From Promethearchaeota archaeon (lineage in GTDB: Archaea > Asgardarchaeota > Lokiarchaeia > Sigyniarchaeales > SOKP01), in assembly GCA_013375475.1 (NCBI GenBank), contig JABXKD010000001.1, positions 106,789 through 170,788 on the forward strand: a stretch of 64,000 nt of DNA. The letters are read 5' to 3'. The notes beneath the pieces are model-generated. The model ran no database searches and was not told the DNA's origin. It worked only from the letters and a program-made list of their open reading frames with translations. The first letter of the stretch is position 1. The number at the start of each line of letters is the position of its first letter. Positions 18,440-26,938 of the stretch are shown here, piece after piece. The position numbers and the translations under genes are program-made.

Positions 18440-19258
18440 ATGTCAATTATTGGTATTGATAAAGAGAAATGTTCCAACTGTAACCAATGTATCCAAGAAT
18501 GTGGTCGCGGATACTTCTCTGTTGGTGAAGATGGTCAAGTGCTTTTTAACGACAATTCAATCGGGTGTAACATATGCGGTCACTGCATTGCAATCTGTCC
18601 TGAAGATGCGATTGAAACGAAAAATCTCGATAACGTTGAAAGTTACTCTGGGACTGATTCACCTGAAAATTTTGTAGATAGTGATAAACTACTTAAGTTT
18701 CTTCGAGCTAAACGATCAATTAGACGCTATAAGAATAAAAAGGTTCCAAAAGAATTACTTGAAAAGGTATTTGAAGCAATGAGATATGCTCCAAGTGCGG
18801 GAAATGCTCGAGCATGGCGTTATCTAATTGTATCTGATCCTGAAAAAATAAAAAAATTGGACGAAGAAATTATTAAAGTCAATTATGAATATTTGGGATT
18901 TCAATCGGCAGAACAAGCCCTCGAGTATATGAAATCTTCAGGAAGGACTCTCTTCTATGATGCCCCCCATTTAATTGTCCTATATTATAGGACTGTTGAA
19001 AAACACACTGTAATGGTCGGATTACGCGCAAACGATGCGGGGATCGCTTTGACTTATGGGATGTTGGAAGCTGAAAGCCTCGGCCTCGGAACTTGCTGGA
19101 TAGGAATGGTTCAAGGGGCAGTTGCAAGGAATAAGGAGATATTAAAAATATTGGGAATAAAGGGAATGGTACTTGGAGCTTTTACATTGGGGTATCCCGC
19201 AGTGAAATACCGAAGGGCAGTTCCTCGTCCACCACTCAAAATAAAGGGATTAGATTAA
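18440..19258 (+). CDS. Nitroreductase with N-terminal two-cluster ferredoxin domain
   Basis: A 272-residue fusion. Residues 1-55 hold two [4Fe-4S] motifs (CSNCNQCIQEC and CNICGHCIAICP). From about residue 90 comes an FMN-dependent nitroreductase domain: RAKRSIRRYKNKKVP, then APSAGNARAWRYLIV and GLGTCWIGMVQGA. This ferredoxin-nitroreductase layout is known in anaerobes, where the clusters feed electrons to FMN. The physiological acceptor is unknown. The ferredoxin part lacks the CCxCCC block, so it is not a member of the large family. It converges on the MFS gene, 15 bases away. Confidence 0.9.
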   Translation: MSIIGIDKEKCSNCNQCIQECGRGYFSVGEDGQVLFNDNSIGCNICGHCIAICPEDAIETKNLDNVESYSGTDSPENFVDSDKLLKFLRAKRSIRRYKNKKVPKELLEKVFEAMRYAPSAGNARAWRYLIVSDPEKIKKLDEEIIKVNYEYLGFQSAEQALEYMKSSGRTLFYDAPHLIVLYYRTVEKHTVMVGLRANDAGIALTYGMLEAESLGLGTCWIGMVQGAVARNKEILKILGIKGMVLGAFTLGYPAVKYRRAVPRPPLKIKGLD

Positions 19259-19273
19259 GTTCAATCAAAGAAT

Positions 19274-20623
19274 TTAATTCTTTTTATTATTTTTAACTCT
19301 TACTTCCCTAATACGAAAAAGGAACATAAAATCGAATAATAAGCGACAGCTTCCAGATATTAAAAATAATGTCTCGTATACGCTTATGAAGATAATAGGT
19401 ACAATTTGTAGTAGAACACTCCCCAATAATCCTCCACACAGCACGCCCATTCCTAGAAAAAAGTTATAATACGCAATGTAAAAACCTCTCTGCTGTTTAG
19501 GGATGTTGTCGTAAATAAAGTTGGAGGCAGATAAGTTCATTCCTGTCCATGCGAACGCGGAAATCAATTGAGGGATTAGAATTAATTGGAGAGGAGTATT
19601 AAAGAATATCCATAAAATCGGAAGTGAAGGGAGTAAAAAACCACAAATCCTCAACACTAAAGTATTACCATATTTATCTGAAAGGTGTCCTAATAAGGGG
19701 AAAAAGGCAAGGCTTATGAGTGGGGTTGACAAGTTTACCGCTACATATTCGATATAGTTGAAACTTAACTCTTCTAACATGTAATATGCCATATATGGAA
19801 CTCCAATATTTACAGAGAATGTGATAAAAGTCATATATAGCGTAAAAAGCCCAAAATTACTATTGGGAATTTTTTTGACAAAATTTTTGAAACTTAAATA
19901 CGAGTGTTTTTCAATTTTAAACGGAGGGTAGTAGTGTCTTGCGAGGTAAGACCAAGATATACCCCTGCTCAAAAAAGCGACAAGAAATATAATTAAATAA
20001 CCGAATAACACGCCATCTAAAATCCTGAATTGTTCAAGTAGAATCGATGCCAAGACACTTAAAGTTATAGAAAGTCCGGTTATAAAAAAACTTCGCTTCG
20101 AAAAGTAGCGCCCTCGATAATCCTCGGGAACTATATCTCCCATTAATGAAAACCAGCTAGGACCTGTTGTAGAACCAAAAAAAGAATAGAGTATGTAAAA
20201 GGTCATCAAAAAAAAAGGAATTATTGACGGAAACCAATCGTTTAGCGCAAAAAATCCTAAAAGTATTATCAATGGCCACATTAGAAGTTGGAAGAAGATT
20301 CCCTTTAGAACGATGCTTCTTCTCGATCTATGTTTCATTCGATTTGAACCGATTATCTGCCCGATTGGAGAAAGGAACCCAAGAAACGATCGTAAAATTC
20401 CCATTTGAGTCGGGCTCACATTTAAACTAATTGCATAGGGTGTCATAAATTGATCTGTTAATGTCTGAGCAAGCCCTCCAAAATAGCCCTCTCTTATTGA
20501 AAGCGCCATAGTCTGTATTTTGCGCTTTTTATCTTCCGATTCCGATAATACAGGAACTTCGGTTTTGTTCTTTGCTTTGCTTTTACTATTCTTATAGCGT
20601 AATTTTAACTGTATAATAACCAA
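19274..20623 (-). CDS. MFS transporter
   Basis: A 449-residue membrane protein with about twelve hydrophobic segments. The cytosolic loop between segments 2 and 3 (GSNRMKHRSRRSIVLKG) and the equivalent one in the second half (GHLSDKYGNTLVLR) match the MFS G-x-x-x-D/N-R pattern. It lies seven bases downstream of the GH2 glycosidase stop codon, on the same strand and surely cotranscribed. Uptake of a sugar or glycoside released or cleaved by that enzyme is the likely role; this is inferred from position only. Confidence 0.85.
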   Translation of the reverse strand: MVIIQLKLRYKNSKSKAKNKTEVPVLSESEDKKRKIQTMALSIREGYFGGLAQTLTDQFMTPYAISLNVSPTQMGILRSFLGFLSPIGQIIGSNRMKHRSRRSIVLKGIFFQLLMWPLIILLGFFALNDWFPSIIPFFLMTFYILYSFFGSTTGPSWFSLMGDIVPEDYRGRYFSKRSFFITGLSITLSVLASILLEQFRILDGVLFGYLIIFLVAFLSRGISWSYLARHYYPPFKIEKHSYLSFKNFVKKIPNSNFGLFTLYMTFITFSVNIGVPYMAYYMLEELSFNYIEYVAVNLSTPLISLAFFPLLGHLSDKYGNTLVLRICGFLLPSLPILWIFFNTPLQLILIPQLISAFAWTGMNLSASNFIYDNIPKQQRGFYIAYYNFFLGMGVLCGGLLGSVLLQIVPIIFISVYETLFLISGSCRLLFDFMFLFRIREVRVKNNKKN

Positions 20624-20630
20624 CTAGTTC

Positions 20631-23051
20631 TTATTTCTTTTGTTTAGTCATCTCTGACTCATTAGTTTTAACAATTTCGATTGTCAGTTCAACACCCTTT
20701 AGTCCTGGGGAAGATAATATAATTGTCCCTCTTCCAGTTCGATCGAGCGCTTGGATATATGCGAGTAATCTGCCCTTGAAGGAATTTTGCTCGGAATCCT
20801 TATAATCTTCGGTATTTTCTGGGTTCGCGTCTTCCATACCTAACAATTGAATGGGTCCGTTAACTTGACAGTTAATTCTGTTGTTAGCTGAATAAACCGG
20901 GATGCCCTCTTTATCAGCAATGAGAACATCAATGTGGGCAATATCTTCTTTATTAGCCCTAAGCTCCTTTTTATCGATCTCAGCTAATAAATATGTAGGT
21001 TCTCCTGATGTTTGAAGCTTAAACGATGCAGCTTTCTTGCCTTGGTTTCTTGCCACGGCCGATAATTCACCCTCTTCGAAGGGAATTTGCCAAGTAAGTT
21101 CCTTATCAGTAGAGTCCTTCATTTGTTTGCTTCCAATGGATTTTTCGTTTAAAAACAGTTCCACTTCTTCGCAGTTAGAAAAAACCGTTATCTTAACATC
21201 CTGCCCTTTGTTCCAGTTCCAATGTGGCTGAAGTAAATAATGAGCCCACCAACTTTTCGTCCTTTTTTGATTTTTACTAGGTTTTGAAACGCCAATAAAA
21301 ACCATAGGTTCGTCGTTCCATAAACTCTGGCGAAAATAAAACTCTGGCTTTTTTTGTCCAGCTAAGTCGATCACACCACTCCTTGCGTGTCGAACGGGAT
21401 ACTTACCTGCTTCACCGAGATATTCGATACCAGTCCACAGGAATTGCCCCATGATAAAATTGTTTTCGGCAACCGATTGCCACGCTTTGAGCGCCATGCC
21501 GTTCTCACTCCCATACAAAATTCGGTCTGGGTACCTAGCATGGTCACCATCGTAACGGAACTCTTGATAATTGTATCCTACCACATCTAAAGCATCCGCG
21601 TATCCAACTTCATTACTCATAAGAGCTGAAGCTAAACCAGCTGTAACAGGTCTGGTTGTGTCGTGTTGTTTAACGACACATACAAGTTCTCTTGAGATTT
21701 CACCAAGACGGTCAGCATACGGTAGATTTTTATCAAACTTTGCATGTGTTTGAGGATTTTCTTCCGTGTTCAGAACTTCGTGGCTATAAGGATCGTTAGG
21801 ATAATCGACTTCGTTCCCAATACTCCACATGATAATACAAGGGTGATTACGATCGCGAAGAATTTGGTCTCTTAGGTCAAATTTAGCCCATTCTTCAAAA
21901 TATTCGGCATATCCGTCTTTACTCGGTGTTCCGATGTTCCAACCTTCGACCCATTTTTTCTTTGGCAGCTCCCACTCGTCAAAAACCTCGTCAATCACTA
22001 AAAATCCTTTTTTATCGCATAAATCGTAAAATCCTGGAGAAAACGCGTTGTGACTGGTACGAATAGCATTGCATCCCAATTCTTTGAGAATTTCCAAGCG
22101 TCGGTCAAGAACATCAATAGGAACTGCCGCACCCAAGCAACCCGCATCGTGGTGCATACATATACCCTTGAACTTCATATTTTTGTTGTTTAAAAAGAAC
22201 CCTAAATTTGCGTCGAATCGAATTTTCCTGAATCCAATATTGGTCTTTACGCTGTCTATGATTTTTTCTCCATTTTCAACATAGCTAACGAGAACATACA
22301 ACTCTGGATTGTTCACATCCCATAAATTTGGTTTTAGAACTTCAATGTTTCCTCGAACAATCGATTCGCTTTCTTTATCAAGCGTGACCTTCTGTTCCGA
22401 CTTACCAACAATCCTCCCGTCGCAAAAAAGTTCGCACTTTACTACCACTTTCGAAATAGTTGAGGTATCGTTTACTACGGTAACTTCTGCATCCAGCAAT
22501 CCGCGTTCCAATTCTTCTACGCTAGCCCGGGTATAAACACCCCACGGTTTAATGTAAAGAGGCTCAGTTATAATTAACTTGACATTTCTATATATCCCAG
22601 AACCAGTGTACCATCGGGAATCAGCATATTTGGTATGATCAACTTTGACTGCTATAACATTATCGCTCCCGAAGCGAATGTGCTCGCTCATGTCATAATA
22701 AAACGAGATATAGCCGTTAGGTCGTTTACCGAGGTTTATACCGTTGATCCACACTTCGCTATTGTTATACACTCCTTCAAAGTATACAAATACCTTTTTC
22801 GCTTTGTAAACTTTATCTAGGGTGAAATGTTTGCGATACCATCCGATCCCCCCTGGAAGATAACCCGTACCGCTTGCCCATTTAGAGTCAAACAGACCCT
22901 CTATGCTCCAATCGTGTGGTAGATCAACATTGCGCCAATTATCATCTCCAAAGTTAATCTGATCCGCATTAGTAGCATCTCTATTCAAAAATTTCCAACT
23001 AGAGTTGAAATTCTTGACATTTCTTAACAATTTTTCAGAGGATGTGTTCAA
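20631..23051 (-). CDS. Glycoside hydrolase family 2 (beta-galactosidase/glucuronidase type)
   Basis: An 806-residue GH2 enzyme. The N-terminal sugar-binding domain includes LPHDWSIEG and GIGWYRKHF. An Ig-like domain follows, then the TIM barrel with NAIRTSHNAFSPGFYDLCD. The acid/base Glu is E414 in WSIGNEVDYP, and the nucleophile is probably E516 in ILYGSENGM. About 290 further residues carry WAHYLLQPHWNW and additional beta domains like those of bacterial GH2 enzymes. There is no signal peptide, so substrate must enter the cell, fitting the cotranscribed MFS transporter. Galactoside or glucuronide specificity cannot be told. The layout looks bacterial and may be acquired. Confidence 0.93.
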   Translation of the reverse strand: MNTSSEKLLRNVKNFNSSWKFLNRDATNADQINFGDDNWRNVDLPHDWSIEGLFDSKWASGTGYLPGGIGWYRKHFTLDKVYKAKKVFVYFEGVYNNSEVWINGINLGKRPNGYISFYYDMSEHIRFGSDNVIAVKVDHTKYADSRWYTGSGIYRNVKLIITEPLYIKPWGVYTRASVEELERGLLDAEVTVVNDTSTISKVVVKCELFCDGRIVGKSEQKVTLDKESESIVRGNIEVLKPNLWDVNNPELYVLVSYVENGEKIIDSVKTNIGFRKIRFDANLGFFLNNKNMKFKGICMHHDAGCLGAAVPIDVLDRRLEILKELGCNAIRTSHNAFSPGFYDLCDKKGFLVIDEVFDEWELPKKKWVEGWNIGTPSKDGYAEYFEEWAKFDLRDQILRDRNHPCIIMWSIGNEVDYPNDPYSHEVLNTEENPQTHAKFDKNLPYADRLGEISRELVCVVKQHDTTRPVTAGLASALMSNEVGYADALDVVGYNYQEFRYDGDHARYPDRILYGSENGMALKAWQSVAENNFIMGQFLWTGIEYLGEAGKYPVRHARSGVIDLAGQKKPEFYFRQSLWNDEPMVFIGVSKPSKNQKRTKSWWAHYLLQPHWNWNKGQDVKITVFSNCEEVELFLNEKSIGSKQMKDSTDKELTWQIPFEEGELSAVARNQGKKAASFKLQTSGEPTYLLAEIDKKELRANKEDIAHIDVLIADKEGIPVYSANNRINCQVNGPIQLLGMEDANPENTEDYKDSEQNSFKGRLLAYIQALDRTGRGTIILSSPGLKGVELTIEIVKTNESEMTKQKK

Positions 23052-23130
23052 TGCAAATCACTAATAATTCCTGTTCTTAACAAAAAATAGCTTAATTTGG
23101 AAAAGGAATAGTCCTAAAAAAATGTAATGT

Positions 23131-23143
23131 CCAATGTCCATTA
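23131..23143 (-). promoter_or_regulatory. TGGACA box upstream of GH2 gene
   Basis: On the minus strand this reads TAATGGACATTGG, 79-91 bases before the GH2 start codon. It matches the consensus TWARTGGACANTGG found at the same distance before two ferredoxin genes and the ABC binding-protein gene. It is probably a regulator-binding site; no regulator is identified. Confidence 0.45.
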
Positions 23144-23166
23144 AAAAAATATGTGAAAAATGATAA

Positions 23167-24186
23167 TTAATATAAACTAGCAAGAAACTTTGCGGCTTTC
23201 TCGAATGCTTCCATGCTCTCTGGAAGATCATCTCCAAAAGATTGAAATACATGAGTCATTTTATCGTAAACTTCAAGAGTAACCTTAACTCCTGCGGATT
23301 TTGCATTTTCAGCTAACTTCACCGAATCGTCTAGCAGACCTTCAATACTCCCTACTTGGATGAGAATAGGCGGTAATCCTGTTAAATCAGCAAAAACTGG
23401 TGAGACAAAAGGATTTCTATAAGATTTGTTTGGGACATAAAGTTTTGCCATGTTTGCTGTTCCTTCAGCCATTTCTGGATCATATTTCTTATTATATTCA
23501 AGAGACTTTGCTTCTCCAGTAAGATCCGCCCACGGGGACATTACTATTGCTCCTTTAGGGTAGGGTATTTGCAGTTCTCTTAACTTTAACAATGTCGCAA
23601 TCGTTAATCCACCACCGGCTGACTGTCCTCCAATAATTATATTCGAAGGATCATAATTCTTAGATAATAACCATTTATAACTCTTAACTGCATCTTCCAA
23701 AGCAGCGGGAAATGGATGTTCTGGCGCTAAACGATATTCAATGTTTAAAGATCGAAGATTTGTAGCTCGCGACATTAAATACGATGTCCAACGACGCGAT
23801 TTAAGGTTTCCTAGGACGTAACCTCCTCCGAACAAATTCAAGTAAACCTTTTCTTTACTAGCTCCGGGAACGCTAATCCATTCTGCTGGGATATCGTCAA
23901 TAGTTAGACTTTCTATTATCACATCCTCCGGAATTTCTTGTGATTTCCGAATCCCTGATGCTTCGGAAAGATATCTACCAAATTCGAGTGCTATCTCTGG
24001 AGTTACTTTTCCACTTAATATATCCCGCAATGCGATATTTTTACTTGACGCAAATTCTCTCGCCCATTTTCTATTAAATTCATAGCCTTCTTGCATTAAC
24101 AATCCAAGTTTTTCATGAACTTTTCCTATTTCTTCGTAAAACATGTTTTGTACCATTCTCAATCTCCTACGATAATAATCCTTCAT
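23167..24186 (-). CDS. Alpha/beta hydrolase, hormone-sensitive-lipase family
   Basis: A 339-residue esterase/lipase-like protein. The nucleophile is S189 in GGQSAGG. The family signatures YRLAPEHPFPAALED and GLPPILIQVGSIEGLLDD follow, the latter carrying the acid residue, and H is in MTHVFQSF. The oxyanion motif HGGG is altered: F119 replaces His in NLFGGGYVLGN. The start codon lies 20 bases inside the upstream beta-lactamase-like gene, so the two are translationally coupled. Substrates may be short acyl esters; unproven. Confidence 0.9.
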   Translation of the reverse strand: MKDYYRRRLRMVQNMFYEEIGKVHEKLGLLMQEGYEFNRKWAREFASSKNIALRDILSGKVTPEIALEFGRYLSEASGIRKSQEIPEDVIIESLTIDDIPAEWISVPGASKEKVYLNLFGGGYVLGNLKSRRWTSYLMSRATNLRSLNIEYRLAPEHPFPAALEDAVKSYKWLLSKNYDPSNIIIGGQSAGGGLTIATLLKLRELQIPYPKGAIVMSPWADLTGEAKSLEYNKKYDPEMAEGTANMAKLYVPNKSYRNPFVSPVFADLTGLPPILIQVGSIEGLLDDSVKLAENAKSAGVKVTLEVYDKMTHVFQSFGDDLPESMEAFEKAAKFLASLY

Positions 24187-25414
24187 AAACTAATTTTCTA
24201 ATTCTCATTGTATAACTTTCTGTTAAATTAAAGTCTGGAAAATGCTGAGTTAAAAAAATACACACTGAGTTATTTTTGGGATCAACCAAATAATTCGTGC
24301 CGAAAGCACCTCCCCATCCGTGACACCCTGCCGGAAATGCCCCGTCTTCTAATTGAATTTTTACCCCTAAACCAAATCCCGTTCCCTCTGCGACTTCTAA
24401 CATAAGTTTTACTAAGTGTTTTGGGAGTAATCTAAAAGAATCTTCATTAACATATGGTATATCTCTTGAGATTACATAGTCACTGGTCATCAAACGAATA
24501 GTTTCTTCTTTTAATAGCCTGGTCTCTTTAAATCTTCCATTGTTCAATAGCATCACTGTAAATTTAAGATAATCTGATAAAGTTGACACTAATCCACCTC
24601 CACCCGAAAAAATTCTTGGTTTTTCAAATGAATTCCAAACTCCAAAAGATTGCTGTGTTTCAGGTACTGGAATTAATCGCCTTTTACTGTCTTTTGTATA
24701 TAATCGTACCATTCTATCCCTTTTTTCTAAAGGTACGAAAAATCCCGTGTCTTTCATTCCTAACTTGTTAAATATCCTTTCTTGAAGAAATTTATCTAAG
24801 GGCATCCCTGAAAGAATCTCTATTAAGTAGCCTAATATATCTATAGATAAACCGTATTTAAATTTAGTCCTAGGTTGAAATAACAATGGGACGTCAAATA
24901 ACGCGTTAACTGCCTCAGCAAGGGATTTATGATTCTTATCTTGAAACAGTCCGGCAAATTTTTTGTCAACGTGATGAGTAAGATCTGCCAAATAACTAAA
25001 TCCACTTGTATGCGTAAATAATTCAAGTATTGTTAGTTCTTTATTGAGTTCTTCGGTTATTATTTTCCCCCCTTCTTCTTTACTAAACACTCTCAACTCT
25101 TTTGCCTTGGGAATGAATTTAGAAACCGGATCGTCCAACGAAAATTTCCCTTCTTCATATAACATCAATGCCGCAACAACGGTAATTGGTTTGGTCATCG
25201 AAGCGATTCTGAAAATACTGTCAATTTCAATTGGAACATTTTTTTCAATATCAGCCATTCCTTGTTTTTCGCAGTAAATAATCTCATCATTTTGATACAC
25301 TAATGTAATGGCACAGGGTAATTCCTTTTGTTCTACATATTCAACCATTTTAGAATGTAAGTCATTAAATCTATCATTCTTAACTTCCTTAACTTCAAAA
25401 TTTTTTTGATTCAT
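24167..25414 (-). CDS. Serine beta-lactamase/esterase-like protein (class C fold)
   Basis: A 415-residue protein with the S-x-x-K motif at S72-K75 (SMTKP), the catalytic-type Tyr at Y187 (KYGLSIDILGYLIE) and a C-terminal HGWGGAFGT at about residue 365. This is the PF00144 family, in which most members outside pathogens are esterases or peptidases. No signal peptide is evident. It overlaps the downstream HSL-type hydrolase, suggesting that two serine hydrolases act on the same compound. Confidence 0.9.
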   Translation of the reverse strand: MNQKNFEVKEVKNDRFNDLHSKMVEYVEQKELPCAITLVYQNDEIIYCEKQGMADIEKNVPIEIDSIFRIASMTKPITVVAALMLYEEGKFSLDDPVSKFIPKAKELRVFSKEEGGKIITEELNKELTILELFTHTSGFSYLADLTHHVDKKFAGLFQDKNHKSLAEAVNALFDVPLLFQPRTKFKYGLSIDILGYLIEILSGMPLDKFLQERIFNKLGMKDTGFFVPLEKRDRMVRLYTKDSKRRLIPVPETQQSFGVWNSFEKPRIFSGGGGLVSTLSDYLKFTVMLLNNGRFKETRLLKEETIRLMTSDYVISRDIPYVNEDSFRLLPKHLVKLMLEVAEGTGFGLGVKIQLEDGAFPAGCHGWGGAFGTNYLVDPKNNSVCIFLTQHFPDFNLTESYTMRIRKLVYEGLLS

Positions 25415-25464
25415 ATAGTCAGTCCACCGTTTTATAAAACATATAATATTTAATCCAATAAAAA

Positions 25465-25479
25465 CCCAGTGTCCACTAA
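25465..25479 (-). promoter_or_regulatory. TGGACA box upstream of the serine hydrolase pair
   Basis: On the minus strand this reads TTAGTGGACACTGGG, matching TWARTGGACANTGG. It lies 50-64 bases before the beta-lactamase-like start codon, closer than at the other sites. Confidence 0.4.
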
Positions 25480-25627
25480 AAACACTTTATCTTAACATTT
25501 CCAATTAATATTCATAATTACGATTGAAAGCTGGTAATTCACACTTGATTATATTGAAATGCGAATTAGTTTAAATGCTCGAACACATTATACTAAAATA
25601 TCATATAATATTAATTAGGGAATTATT

Positions 25628-26830
25628 ATGAGTGAGAATAAAGATGAATTAATTTCAGCTTTCACTAAGATGATGAAACAATCTGGAAGGATTGCGCGAA
25701 GAAGCCCCATTTTTAAGAAGGATTTAAAGGATTTTGGTGGAAGCATTAAACTTCAATGGAAGATCGGTAAGCTTTATGGTTATCAAATCTTTGAAGAAGA
25801 TAACTATTCTTTCAAAATTGGAGAACAGATAGAGAATCCAGATCTCTTTATAAGAATACACAATCCAGAGTTAGCACTACGCTTTTTCAATGGCGAGGAT
25901 ATGGGATTTAGTTACGCTGCACGAAGAGATTATAAAGGAAAATTTAAAGTACAATATGTAGAGGGTTTCAAAATAGTTGAATCAGAAAAAGGTCCGAGAA
26001 AACAACGAATATCTCATCGGTACCTAACTGCCAAAGCCCTTAACGATAAGTTTAAGCACCCTTTTAACCTGATGAAATTACCGCCATTTCAAAGAGGAAT
26101 GAAGTTAATTTCGAAAAAGGAGGAATACGGAGTTTATGTGCCAATCAATAAAAATCTTGGAACGTATGAAAACAAGGTTATCCCGTATAAAGTATTTGAG
26201 CACTTCATTGAGAAAGCGAGTAATATCGTTGTTCAGAAATATTGTGGATGTAGACGTTTTAACGCATGCGAAGATCACGACGAGGAAATAGGCTGTATGT
26301 ACATGGGCGATGATACTTATGAAATAAAGATTACAGAAGATAAAGGTCGAGTAGTCACCAAGGAGGAGGCATTAGATTACGTGAGACGAGCAATTGATGA
26401 CGGCTTAATTCCCCTTCTTGGAAGAGCAATGGGAGAGGCTGGATCATTGGGAGTTGAAGATACAGGCCATTTCTTATCTTGTTGTTTCTGTTGTTCATGC
26501 TGCTGCATTAATGGGAAGATAATGACTTACGGTCCTAATGCCAACTTCACGATGTTTTCAAGGATAGAAGGAGTATCGCTTAAAGTTGACGAGAATCTCT
26601 GTATCGGGTGTGGTAAGTGTGTTGAAGTGTGTGTATTCCGCGGAAGGGAAATGGTTGACGGTAAAGCAAAGATTGATCAGACGCGATGTCTGGGTTGTGG
26701 AAGATGTGCAGAAGTCTGTCCTACTGGAGCAACGACAATCGATATAGACGATATAAATCGGGTTGATGCATTAATTAGTAAAATCGAACAATTTGTTGAC
26801 GTTCGAGACCAGTCAGCTCTATTAGATTAA
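25628..26830 (+). CDS. CCxCCC-ferredoxin paralogue 9, SCP2-like form
   Basis: A 400-residue member and a clear reference for the family. The SCP2-like region is at 40-115 (LQWKIGKLYGYQIF). The Cys-His segment has C206, C208, C214, H217-D218 and C223. The conserved helix VVTKEEALDYVRRAIDDGL is at 242-260. The block CCFCCSCCC runs 285-293, giving seven cysteines in nine residues. Cluster motifs are C325/328/331/335 and C354/357/360/364. It is closest to paralogue 15 (shared KHFLTAK/RYLTAK, CIGCGKCVEVCVFRGRE, CPTGATTI and DVRDQ ending). It converges on paralogue 10. Confidence 0.9.
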   Translation: MSENKDELISAFTKMMKQSGRIARRSPIFKKDLKDFGGSIKLQWKIGKLYGYQIFEEDNYSFKIGEQIENPDLFIRIHNPELALRFFNGEDMGFSYAARRDYKGKFKVQYVEGFKIVESEKGPRKQRISHRYLTAKALNDKFKHPFNLMKLPPFQRGMKLISKKEEYGVYVPINKNLGTYENKVIPYKVFEHFIEKASNIVVQKYCGCRRFNACEDHDEEIGCMYMGDDTYEIKITEDKGRVVTKEEALDYVRRAIDDGLIPLLGRAMGEAGSLGVEDTGHFLSCCFCCSCCCINGKIMTYGPNANFTMFSRIEGVSLKVDENLCIGCGKCVEVCVFRGREMVDGKAKIDQTRCLGCGRCAEVCPTGATTIDIDDINRVDALISKIEQFVDVRDQSALLD

Positions 26831-26938
26831 TACTCTTTATTTAACTGATTTTTTACTTTTACGTTTAAAAATAAATATACAAATTATGAAACATACTCCT
26901 TCTAATAATATAATAGAATAAAAAGAGGAAAAGAATAA

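Noticed and set aside
23061..23252. Minus-strand 63-residue hydrophobic frame between GH2 and the hydrolase
   Set aside because: Overlaps the hydrolase 3' end out of frame and covers the promoter region; no ribosome-binding site.
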